A stretch of 64,000 nucleotides of DNA from Lycocorax pyrrhopterus obiensis (lineage: Eukaryota; Chordata; Aves; Passeriformes; Paradisaeidae): contig JACSVZ010000002.1 of NCBI GenBank assembly GCA_014706295.1, forward strand, positions 57,559,617 through 57,623,616. Reading direction: 5' to 3'. A model generated the notes under the pieces. The model made no database searches, had not been told where the DNA came from, and saw nothing but the letters and a program-made list of their open reading frames with translations. Below, one piece after another: positions 13,038-23,352 of this stretch (position 1 is its first letter; the number at the start of each line of letters is the position of its first letter). The position numbers and the translations under genes were made by a program.

Positions 13038-13983
13038 GTGCCCTTGTCTCTGCTGGGATGCACATGCTGCCACTCAGACTTGATAATCCAAGAGGGAGTC
13101 TGAAAAGACGAGCAGAAATTTTTCTAAATACAACAGCCATGATCTGGAATGGACTAAGTTTAAATTTATTCATTTGACCTTACTGCAACATCCGTGAGCA
13201 CCCTTACTCCCACATCTCTCTCACGGGATGCTGCCCCTCTCCCTGAACCCTCACAGTAGCTTCCTTGCAGATGTACTTTGCCCTCTGGGGGAGGACGTAA
13301 GTCAAGGGAGGAGAAAAAGTGGGAAAATAAAGCCTTTGTTGGCAGAGCTATCATCAGAGCTATTTTCATTATTCAGAGTGCAAGTGCTGGTATGTCTGGG
13401 CTCCTGCTCCATTGCTGTTTTTTGGTACCTACCGGTAATACAGAACGAAGTGGCTGCATTCCTAACAGATCATCTTCTTCTTTGTCCCCTCCCACCTTTA
13501 ACCTAAAAATGACTAGGTAATGTAGGGTGGTATGTCAGTAAGAGAAGCCGTCCACTTGCACCAACTCTGCTACTGTTACTCAATATATATCACCTACCCA
13601 AATCTCAAAGAGTCAAATAAACACAATTAGGTGTTTGTTAAGATGCTCATACCCCACTTTCCTGTGCAGTCTGGATACCTGCCCAATTCTCGCTGCAATG
13701 TACAGCAACAATTGGTCCGTAAATGCGAAATGTGTCGCCAAACAGAAAACATGAGACCTGTCTTCAGTGCAGCCTGGGGACACTGTTTAGGCGAGTGGTT
13801 TATCAGTGGAGTGACAGCCGAGGAAAAGTAGACCAACTTCAAAAGTGTTGTCTAAAGATACACATTGGACTGGACCACTCAATTTGCAGCATGATCAGAG
13901 AGTCTAGCTTGGAGTGAGTCACTTGGATCTTTTTTTTAAAAGGCATTTTTTTCTTTATTATTTTAGTGTATCATTTTTTTACT

Positions 13984-13987
13984 ATTG

Positions 13988-14030
<43 letters not shown>

Positions 14031-14042
14031 TATTATTATTAT
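13984..14042. repeat. (ATT)n microsatellite
   Basis: This is a trinucleotide repeat of roughly 59 bp with two interruptions (a TTG near the start and an ACT in the middle). Confidence 0.95.
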
Positions 14043-17000
14043 GGGTTGAGCAGGGGTTAGATATTGGTGTTGTTCTTCAATAGGAAAGCAATGATGTGTG
14101 TAGAAAAATAACATAATTCTGAAAAGTCAGTACTGCTCGACTACTGGTGAAGCACAAACATCTTTACTTCTGACTTTGCAGAAAAAAACCTGCTCTGTTT
14201 TAGCATTTTGTTAGGGTTCCCTTGTAATACCTAGTGCTGTGGGAGCTGAGTGCTTTCCAGAAATGCGGTAAATCCTGTGACAAGTCTCTGCCATGTGCCA
14301 TTCTTTTTCATCCCACTTTTCTTCTCCCTGAGGAAAGAAAGCTATATATGATGCATTTTCTGTTTACATTTTAATTTTTTTCTGTGTTTAAGACTCACAT
14401 TAGCAAATGCAAGATCAAAGGAATATGTTTGTAAAGTAAAAGGCTAAATTTTCATGTGCTTAATATCTAATTGCATTTTGGACTGGGTCTGCAGGAAGTT
14501 GTTCCCTGGCTAAGTTTTGCTTTTCCAAAGCATGTGTTCTTATGGTAGAGAAGTGACAGAAATGCTGACGAGCTTTCAGTGTTAGGGTTGGTTGCCCTTC
14601 ACCACCATTTTCCTTCCTCCCTTCTCTCTCCTCACTTTCTGCCAGCTCTAGCTGACACAAATGTGTCTCTGCTGTACACCACAGCAATGAGCAGAACTGA
14701 CTCAGTATGAGCAGAGCCCAATACCAGGTGATTTTTGGTTGTCTTGGACAGCTTTAGGGGAAATGGCAGGTAGAAAATGAAGTGCAGAGGGCAGTGACCT
14801 AATTTCTGTGCTATGAGCACTTTGCAGCTGGCAGTAGGCCGTGGGCAGGAGGAGGCATGGCTGGAAGAAACTCTGCTGCAGCAAACCTGACAAAGTTTTG
14901 GCAGGAAGAAGCACAAACTGGGTAGGTAGGGTTCTCAGTTGACATGAACCAAACATTACGGATGCTCATCTAAGACCTTCCCACCAACTAATTTCTTTTT
15001 AGGTAGAGTAGCAGGAATGCAAGTGAGTATGAAGGGAGGGAAATAACAAGGATCAGTACATCCCCTTTAAACATCCAGCTACACACCAGGTGACCTGAGC
15101 TACTAAGAGTATCCTGTGGCACCTTCCTTGTTTGCCCACTCATTCCCACCAGGCTTGGCTTGCCAGCACAGGAGGAACCATTGCATCAGGCACACAATGA
15201 AGCCAGGACTGCCAGTTGAGACATGCCGAAAAAAAGGAAGGAAAACCAAAATCCTCCACAAACAGAAAAAATAAAACGAAGGAAAACTGCAGACCTTTGA
15301 TTTTTCACCCTGATGTTTGAGGCTGATCATAAAAATTAGGACCAAGCACGATGTGTGTCACCTATGGTGTAAATGCAGTCCAAGATTCCGGCAGCATTTT
15401 TATAGGGGAGATAAAATTTGCCTGCTTTGCCTCCTTGCATTAGCCCTAATCCCAGTATATGGAAGAGTCTGGTCCAATTCAGACAGCTCATCCCAGAGCA
15501 GCTCAGCAGATGTCTGTCCTGGTGAGTCCTGGCAAGATGTCACAGGAGGCCAGATTGCAGATAAAGAGGCACCCCTCCCCTGCAACTTTCAGTGGGAAGT
15601 AAGGGGCTAAACACTTCTAAGAAATTGGCCTGTCATGCCTGAATGTTGTGCAAAGTAACTTCTGCTTCTGGTACTCAACAATTAGAGGAAAGAGCGTCTC
15701 CTAAATCCCTGTCCCTACTGAAAATTCCAATTTCTTACAGATAGGATGGGAACCTTCCACCCTGCAAAACATTGGAAGTAGCTGTCCACTGGATTGCTAT
15801 TCTGCAAATAGACTGTTATTAACACTATGAATGTTTCCCCTATACATAATTATCCCAACAAAAAGAATCAATTTCTGCTCTTTAGAGATAAACCTTTACA
15901 CAAGGTCTACAGGGTGAGAGAAGTCAGAGTGCTCTTAAGAGTGTGCTGTAGCTGTGAGACTGATTTCCTCTCCTTTCTTCACCATTTTCCCTTGGCAATG
16001 CCATGACAATTGTTCAGTGCTGAGTAGACTCCCTGAAAAGGACTCCAAAATTATGCCCAAATTTACTGCTTCTTCATTATTTTGATACAGTGATTGCCAA
16101 GCATTTAGACATAGTGAATGTGGTGCTGTGACACAGTTTTAGGCAGGTCTCACAGTAGCTCATTACAGGGACGTGAGTCATTAGTTACTTACAATACCAA
16201 TACCATCAACTGCTTTTTTGGAGTGCTTTCCTTGAGAAGATCTCAAAAGACTTCACAAAGGAGGTCAGTAGTATATCCATACTTTTAAATCTAGAGCAGT
16301 TTAATAGACCCCCATCGGATCGGCAGACATTGGCATGCAGATACAGCCAACACAGTCAGCAAGTGCAACATATGATGCCACAGAAATGTGACAGGGAGAG
16401 CAGAGATCTACACGCTTTGGCTTTGCACTTTCCACAAGCTGCTTCCCTCTCCCATTTAAAATGCAAATCTTGTACCAACAAATGTCGGGAGGATTTTAGG
16501 CTTTCACTTCTGCCAGACTCTTAGAAAATGTTATCACTCTCTGCTCAGGCCATTTTCATAGGAAGGGTTGGTGAAGACTGTTTTCACCTATGGGACTTAC
16601 TTACTCCCACATCGGTTCGTCCATGGACAAAATCAGCTTGAAGCTGGAATGGCAGTCACTTGCATTCTCTTTTTCTCTGCAACCACTAAGTCAAAGGAAC
16701 TTGTAGGGGAGGGAAATGGACCATATCCCAAGCCAAGAGTACCCTCTTCTCTGCTTTCAGAAAAAAGTGTAAGGCTGGGTTTTTCCCAGCCTTCTTTTTA
16801 TAACCTCTGACTTTCTGTGCAGGAAATGGCTCTTTCTAGTCTTGATGTTATGTTTTAAGTGTACTAATACTTCTGCCTTGGGCTTTTGAGCGGAGAAAGG
16901 CATCCAGCTTTCCTATCCAGAAAATCTTTTAATAACTTCCTTTGGAAGCTCCATGGCATAGCTGGGACTGGAGAGGACAGGATGAGGGGAACAGGGCAGG

Positions 17001-17124
17001 GAGACCAAAAGAAGGAAACTCACTGAAGGAAAAAGGAGTGCAGCTTTCAGGAGGCAGATTTGTAAGACTTTTCCTGTTCTCCTACTGAGATCAGACTGTT
17101 GAAGGAAAGCAAGCAGAAAACAAG

Positions 17125-17919
17125 AGACAAGGGCAGAATAGAAGACTTTTAATAGCTCATTTTAAATAATATGCCATTGTCAACATGTGAATGACTTACA
17201 CCTGTCCAATGTGGTGCAGAATATCATATTGTGTTTTGCCATTTATCCAGTGCAAATGTTTAAAAAATAGACACAAATACTGTCCCATCAGGAGCTTCAG
17301 TATATTATCTTTCTTTTTTAAGAAACAGCTTGGCACTGAAACAGAGGTGCAAAAGTAACATAATATGTACACAAAACAGGTTTTAAATAAATTTCTAAGC
17401 ATGCTTTCTACTAAAATCTATTTTTTAAAATTCAGCTTTACATCTATAAATACGTAGTACAAAAATGCAAGTTTACAAGCCATTTTTCCCAATACCTATG
17501 CCATTTGAAGTCTTAAGTAGCAACATTCCTCCAACATGATGCATACATTTAAGCGCAATAATATTAAGTATTTAAATAAAGTTATGAAGTGTTTGAGAAT
17601 ATAAATTAGTAACAACATATAGAGACAAAAATACATGCACTGCGAAATAAATAATTCATCAGCTTTACATATGAGGATAATATAATATTATACAAACAAA
17701 ATATACAAAATTATAGGATTTGATCTTGCAGTTGCTCATATTTGTCACTTAAACATCTAGGCAATCTCAGTGCAGCAAAAATGTTACTTTATGGGGTTAC
17801 TCATACACTGAAAATCAGGTGCACAAGACTACTTTAGTGAAATGGCTCCTGACTGGAATGGTTCCTGACTAGAACAGGCCCCACAGAAAACTTGGTGAGA
17901 AAAACCTTGGTGTTTAGTT
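17125..17919 (-). other. IGFBP1: IGFBP1 3'UTR (putative)
   Basis: About 790 nt follow the stop before an ATTAAA signal (minus strand, 17153-17148). Several ATTTA words occur on the minus strand, for example near 17165, 17385, 17447 and 17573, which suggests an unstable message, as is known for mammalian IGFBP1. The end is an estimate. Confidence 0.55.
17148..17153 (-). terminator. IGFBP1: IGFBP1 polyadenylation signal (ATTAAA)
   Basis: ATTAAA on the minus strand lies about 770 nt downstream of the IGFBP1 stop. It is the best distal signal that I see. An AATAAA at the stop codon is an unlikely alternative. Confidence 0.5.
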
Positions 17920-18051
17920 TTATTCGTGTGAGCTGAGATACTGTTGGCATTCTGGGTCTCCTTTAATTTCTGGAGATCCAGGAATTCTTCTACCATTTTT
18001 TGGATAGACGCACCAGCATTCAGCAGATTCTCCATCCAGTAAAGTTTCACA
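17920..18051 (-). CDS. IGFBP1: IGFBP1 exon 4, coding part
   Basis: It follows the acceptor ATATTCTAG and gives 43 codons plus TAA. It carries CWCVYP, GRRIPGSPEI, KGD and a final cysteine before a short QQYLSSHE tail. The stop codon overlaps an AATAAA hexamer (17924-17919). Confidence 0.97.
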   Translation of the reverse strand, partial: CETLLDGESAECWCVYPKNGRRIPGSPEIKGDPECQQYLSSHE

Positions 18052-21000
18052 CTAGAATATTATTAGCAAAAAAAAAAAAAAAAAAAAAAATCAATCACAA
18101 TAAGTAACTGTAAGATTAGCTGTGAGGTGCTGCAGAAGATAGAGGTGTTGGACAGAATTAGGATCAGAATGTGGGGACCTGCCACACACAGGCTTGTTTT
18201 GAATGCAGTGGTCTGCAGAGCCTCTGAACAACACAGTTAGGGAGCCAAAACCTAAGCTCAGCTATCACAAGAGCAACTTCAGGTTTAAAACTGTCCAGTC
18301 CTTGGTAAACTGCAGTAGAAAACAGCAATATCTTCCAGTGCCAATGTGAGAAATGGAAGGATGGCAGAATATACAATCTGGTAGGGTGAGAGCAGTGACA
18401 ATTGTCTGTCTCTTCACACAAGGAGACAAATAAGGTGGTATGTTTTGGTTTTTTTTTCTTGGGGAGGGGCTTAAACAGATTTCTGTTTGCACTTGATTAG
18501 GTCCCAGGTCATAGTGTTTGTGAGTCACATCATGATGCCATGCCCAAAACCAAGGAGTCTTGGTGACACAGATTTATGCAGACCTACTAAATTTGTGTGC
18601 ATGACCTGTGGTTACAGGGTGTGGCTTGAGGTTCAGAGCTTTAGTTAGTTTTGCAGATTACTCTCACTGTAACTCGGAACAGATTTTTTGAGGGTATAAT
18701 GGAAATGAACAAATAACCTAATCCACAGGTGGCACAAATCAGTATTTTTGTTTGGCTTTCAGAAGGTTAATTTTGATCCAAAGAGGTTTTTTTCACTGCT
18801 TATGTAGGTTTTCCACTGCCTGTGAGCTGAGAGCCCACTTTTTATTAAGTGATTATTATATATTCAGTGGGCTTTGTCAGGTAGTATGGCAGATATTATG
18901 AATTAATGTCAACTGAAAGTATGCTAACAAATCAAGTACAAGGGAGCAGACAGGGTTGAAATATTTGGAAGAGGCTTTGAGTGTGCCTGTTCTGTAAAGA
19001 GAAAAGACTCCTGCCTCTCTTGCTGACAGCCCCCAGCATGCAGCTCACCTTGAAGAGAAGGACAAACCGTCTGCTCTTATCTTATAAGAGCATACATACT
19101 TATAAGTATCCCTGTTTTCACAACCTGCTCACAAACTTGTGAGTTTGGGAGCAGAGGGCTGTGAAAGGGTTGGCTGTATCAGGCTAGTTGCAGCACTGCT
19201 GGGAGCAGAGAGGAGGGAAAAGGCACGCACCTGTTTGCTGTGGTAAAATCCATTCTTGTTGCAGTTGGGCAAGTAAAATTTGTAAATCTCCCCTCTGCTT
19301 CTCTGCTGAGCCTTCACCAATTTATACAGGGCTCTGTAGAGCTCCTTCTGACATGGACCCTGCAAGAATACCATGCACAGGTAGTGAATACCAAAATCAC
19401 AAGGAAATCAGCTACACAAAAGGTGATTAGAATACACAATAGGTGATTAGACAGTAAAAAGCGGAAAATACTTATTAGGCATAAAATCTACACCAGTATG
19501 TTTTTTTCTTGTTTCAGTAGGAGCACAGCCAGAAAACACTGGTGTTGCATTCAGACCTTTGTTTTTTATTTTCTGTCCTCATAAACATGGGGATTTTAGT
19601 CCTTAGATTGCCACACAAGGAAATTTAACCTGTACTAAGTAAACACATTACTGCTCAGAGGGTACAATCTAGCCTATTACGGGAAGGTGGACGTTAGAAG
19701 ACTGGTACGTGAGATTGGCCACGTTTCTCTGGATTGCCATGGCCTTTTGCTCTGTTGATACATGGAGTATAGGTGCAAGACATATATAGATGGTGCAAGA
19801 ACAAACATCTGAATGTTTGTTATCTTTTGCACAGGACAGAACTGTTGCCAAAGCAACATGGAGCCATTCTGTAGCTCTGGGAACAAGCCCCAAAGTTCTT
19901 GGAACTGGGAATGAAGAACTGGTTTGCAATATTCACTGTTTTCACAATTTGCTGGCTCTGTTTTTCAGAGTCACGATTTCTGTACATCAACAGTACCTTG
20001 AATCAGTGCGAGAAAGTAAAAGTGACTAAATAAATATTTCTACTTTAGAGTTAAAATAAACATAGCCTCTGCTTTTGCAAGACCTCCCCTCATATAAGTT
20101 GTCACATTCCAGTCTGTGGGTTTATCTGTGGCTCCGAGTGAGAAAAGCAAAAGCCCTAAAATCAGAACTGCAGTTAACAGCACATGTGCATAACAGTTCA
20201 AACTAAATCAGTGATTAAGTCCTGTTCTGGATATAGAATGAGGCTTCCTAAGGTAGGGTGGTGATTACTATATTTTTGCTTTTTCTTTTCCGTTTTGTCA
20301 GTGACCATTACGAACCCAGGCTTCTGCGCTGCCCGACTAACCCAGCTCCGTAATGCTGGGGCGCTGCTGCCTGGGGCCGGTCTAAGCGTGGTTCTCTGGT
20401 GCCCTCAAGTGGAACAGAAACCTGCTTGCAAAGGCGCTACACCCTCACTACCCACTGAGATTTATCAGTGTCGAACACCACTTTAATTGTTGAGCTTTTT
20501 GTCTTTCTACATGAATGTACTTAATAGTGTTTCCTTGCGATCAGAGAGGATCACGTTTTGTTTTGCATTGGTGTTTCAGCAATAACTACATCGAAGGACT
20601 CCCATGTATTTCGCTGTGTGTCAGACCAGTGACAAATGCCTTTTCTTAACTAAAAAAAAAAGGAGTCCAAGAATTTAATACGGATTCCTGTAAATTAAGG
20701 GGCCAGGTTATAATCTGATTGTAAATGTGGTGAAACATTCAGCCTCTGCATGAAGTCTGTGTAGGACATACTTGATGCACGCCTGTTATTATTGCTCCAG
20801 ACATTTTGCCTGTTCCTCAAGCATCTGACAAGGACATTCCAAAAGTTGGTTTGCCAGCTACCCAAAATACTAACATCTCAATGTTGCTGCTAGAATTTTT
20901 TGCAAGGATCTACTGAAATCGTCTCTGAAAAGTTTACAAAAAACCCTCACCTGCTCTTTCAATTTCTTGAGTTCAGATATTCTCTTTGCTTTCATATTTT

Positions 21001-23231
21001 CATATGCAGTGATGGAATTCCAGAGGATGGATTTATCCTGGTCTATGGGAAACATCAACTGATAGTTCAGCAGCTGATCCTGTGTTATTTCAGTGCTTTC
21101 CAAAGGCATATCATCATGTTCAATAGAATCTGGAAATGAATGGTGAAATTTTGTGAAATTGTGGTGAAATTTTGTATTTATTTCTCAAAGTTTAAAAGAT
21201 AAAGAAAAAGATCAACCAAAAAAAAAAGTAATATCTAATACAGATCCATTACAGTAGATCTTGTAGGAATAAATTACATGTGCGGCATGGCAAATTAATT
21301 ATACTTTGGCCGTAAATTCATAGAAGGGCTCAGCAGATGTTCTCTAACAAGTTGGTTATTTTATGATCCATCAAAATTACTTGAATCCCAAAGATGAAGC
21401 TGAAGCCAGTCTGTTAGAAATGAAAAAAAACCTTCTTGATCACGGTGGTTTGTAGAAACTTGGCTAAATGAGAAAAGACTGAAGTTAAACTTGTAATGAA
21501 TTTAGGTTTCTGTCAGCGTGATGTATTTCTGGTTTTATTCATGAGACAAACTAGTCCAGATCTCATCCCATGGTATCCTGTACTTTGTTCTTGCCTCAGA
21601 AATAAGAAGGGGTAGCAATTCACAGGAGCCAGCAGTAGCTCATGCTGGCCTGCAGTAGACCAAATAGCACAGGACTGGCAGAAAATATTTGGATCTGCCA
21701 GATCATGACCTGCTTGCCAGTGCCTAAATCAGCATGTGTGAACTGTTCCACTGAAAGCAACAGAAGCTCTTTGCAATTGCAGGTGACTCATCATAGGATA
21801 AAATTTTTATGTGTCTAAATTACTTGCTGGATCAAGGCTGTAAACAGGCAATGGACTAAAAAGCACCCTTTGACAATGTTAAAGAAAAAAATGGAGATGA
21901 GAAATTGAGGAGGGAAAGAAGGGAAGAAAGAAAGGAAGGAAGGACCCAAGCAAGTAAACTCTGGAAAGAATCAAATCAAATCCAATGCAGGTAGCTTAAA
22001 TACTCAGTTTAGTCACTGTTCTCTGCCTTCCTCACCCCCTCAAGTACAAGAAAAACTCCACTTACTTCTACTGATGGCTATTGTTACTTTGAGTCAATGA
22101 TGATTATTTTTGTAATGCTACCAAGTTACCTTCATCACCACTTCATGGACATAGCAGTAATGACGATGAAAATAATAATAATAATAATAATCATAATAAA
22201 TTGAAAAATAAAGAAATAACACTGAAGAAATTCCTGCCCATCATATAGTCTAAGATGCTTGAGATGCCTTTCTGCCTCAAGATAGTTTGGCTAGCACTCC
22301 ACTACTCCAGATACATGTTATGCCTGAAATGAAGCCAGGCACAAAGCCTGTTTAGTCTTTTCATTCTCTTTCATTTCTCTTGACTTCTAGAGAAGGACAT
22401 AAGCAAAGCCTATAAAACGTTTGTCCTACTGTAGCTACTGTTTACTACTAAAGAAAAACTGTCTGCAGCCTCCCAGATACTTTGTTCTGGTTACTCTGCG
22501 CTGTCCCCACCACTATGCTTTAGGGTTTTCATGCTCTCAGACTGTAGTGTACCAGCTTGCTGCGAACATCTTACGCCCGGCACCAGGATGCACCTCGCCT
22601 CGCACGGGTCAGAGCACGTTTCCCTGGAAAGTGCATTCCAGCCTCCCTATTTTTCAAACGCCTGCCTAACTTCGCTCATTGTTCCCAGCCTCCGGCTCCC
22701 AGAGCCCGCAGCGCCGTTTCCAGCTGCGGTGCATCGCGCCTGCCAATCGTCCCGGCTGCCCTCGGCGGGGGCTGTGCCGCAGCGTCTGGCGCACAGCTCC
22801 CGACCCGGCCCGCCCGGCTGCGCGGAGCGGGGGCGCGGCGGCGCGGTACCTGCTGGCTCTTCCGTGCGCATTCCTCCGACCTCGCTGGCGGGCAAGCATG
22901 TCCCGTGCCCCTGGATGAGGGAGGAGAGGGGCCGGGGCTCCCCGGCGGGGACGCGGCAGCGGAGCCCCAGGCGGCAGCGGGCGGTGTAGACACCACAGGG
23001 CTGCCCCGGCCCGAGGGCGCAGGTCTGGCAGCAGCCGCAGCCGGGCTGCCGGGCAGCCTCCGGGCAGTCGGGCGCGACGGGCGGGCACAGAGCGAGCCTC
23101 TCCGGGGTGCAGGGGGCGCAGAGCACGGGCTGCGCTCCGCGGGCGAGGCGGGCGCCCGGCAGCAGCAGCAGCGCCGGCAGCAGCAGCGCGGGGAGCCAGC
23201 CGTGGCACAGCGCGCACCGCGGGCCGCTCAT
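17920..23231 (-). CDS. IGFBP1: IGFBP1, complete four-exon gene
   Basis: This encodes insulin-like growth factor-binding protein 1, a secreted liver-type IGF carrier. Coding exons are 23231-22850, 21129-20951, 19359-19231 and 18051-17920, giving 822 nt and 273 residues; the human protein is 259. In order: a signal peptide with a leucine-rich core (about residues 1-31); an N-terminal IGF-binding domain with 12 cysteines and the family motif GCGCC at 64-68; a short acidic linker with ESTEIT; and a thyroglobulin type-1 domain with CWCV at 242-245. A KGD tripeptide sits at 260-262, where human IGFBP1 has RGD. Intron phases are 1, 0 and 0, with GT-AG at all junctions. I chose the start at 23231 because it precedes the signal peptide and lies about 60 nt after the predicted transcription start. 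An in-frame ATG at 23294 lies near or upstream of that site. Confidence 0.97.
18052..19230 (-). other. IGFBP1: IGFBP1 intron 3
   Basis: This is a 1.2 kb intron. A run of 23 T on the gene strand (18068-18090) lies just upstream of the exon 4 acceptor. Nothing else in it is recognisable. Confidence 0.9.
18068..18090. repeat. Poly(A)/poly(T) homopolymer, 23 bp
   Basis: It is A23 on the plus strand and T23 on the IGFBP1 strand. It ends about 16 nt before exon 4 and probably serves as its polypyrimidine tract. Confidence 0.9.
19231..19359 (-). CDS. IGFBP1: IGFBP1 exon 3
   Basis: The exon is 129 nt (43 codons), from the acceptor TTCTTGCAG to the donor GTGCGT. It starts GPCQKELYRALYKLVKAQ and carries FYLPNCNKNGFYHSKQ. 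It parallels IGFBP3 exon 3 in length, phase and motif order. Confidence 0.97.
19360..20950 (-). other. IGFBP1: IGFBP1 intron 2
   Basis: This is a 1.6 kb intron with GT-AG ends. I saw no repeat family or further exon in it. Confidence 0.9.
20951..21129 (-). CDS. IGFBP1: IGFBP1 exon 2
   Basis: The exon is 179 nt, from the acceptor CATTTCCAG to the donor GTGAGG. It encodes the central linker, including ESTEIT and KSILWNSITAYE, which resemble the human linker. It ends with a lysine-rich ELKKLKEQ. Entry is phase 1 and exit is phase 0. Confidence 0.95.
21130..22849 (-). other. IGFBP1: IGFBP1 intron 1
   Basis: This is a 1.7 kb intron. It holds an (AAT)n microsatellite at 22170-22199 and a purine-rich GGAAGAAAGAAAGGAAGG stretch near 21920-21945. 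Its first 300 bases, next to exon 1, belong to the CpG island. Confidence 0.9.
22170..22199. repeat. (AAT)n microsatellite
   Basis: About 30 bp of AAT units with one TCA interruption near the end, inside IGFBP1 intron 1. Confidence 0.9.
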
Positions 23232-23300
23232 GCCGCTGAGCAGGGGCCGGGGGAGGGCAGCTCGGCGGCCTGGGGAGCAGGAGGCACTTTGCATACATTC
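22560..23300. promoter_or_regulatory. IGFBP1: CpG island over IGFBP1 exon 1
   Basis: The sequence is strikingly GC-rich and dense in CG dinucleotides compared with the AT-rich flanks. It covers the 5'UTR, exon 1 and the start of intron 1. Island limits are by eye. Confidence 0.75.
22850..23231 (-). CDS. IGFBP1: IGFBP1 exon 1
   Basis: The coding part is 382 nt and ends in phase 1 at the donor GTACCG. It encodes the signal peptide and the whole N-terminal domain: CAPC, LALCPP, GCGCCQTC, then further cysteines ending in GTCLP. The ATG has G at -3. The exon is very GC-rich and casts long shadow frames on both strands. Confidence 0.96.
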
Positions 23301-23315
23301 GGCTTGCCCGGGCCA

Positions 23316-23321
23316 TTTATA
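23316..23321 (-). promoter_or_regulatory. IGFBP1: IGFBP1 TATA box
   Basis: TATAAA on the minus strand, in the context CTGTATAAATGG, lies 85-90 bases upstream of the chosen ATG. It predicts transcription starting near 23290 and a 5'UTR of about 60 nt. The mammalian IGFBP1 promoter also has a TATA box. Confidence 0.85.
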
Positions 23322-23338
23322 CAGTGCTTTGCCTGGGT

Positions 23339-23352
23339 ATTAATCTTTAACC
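23339..23352 (-). promoter_or_regulatory. IGFBP1: HNF1-like site in IGFBP1 promoter
   Basis: The minus strand reads GGTTAAAGATTAAT, which differs at two positions from the consensus GGTTAATNATTAAC. It lies about 50-65 bases upstream of the predicted start, close to where a hepatic HNF1 site is known in the mammalian IGFBP1 promoter. Liver expression is inferred from this. Confidence 0.7.

Larger units (their letters stand above)
7506..17124. other. Intergenic region between IGFBP3 and IGFBP1
   Basis: About 9.6 kb separate the two convergent genes. The recognisable content is an AT-rich block (8398-8474), a CR1 fragment (11395-11549), a 24-bp tandem duplication (12990-13037) and an (ATT)n microsatellite (13984-14042). 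I see no gene in the rest. Confidence 0.75.
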
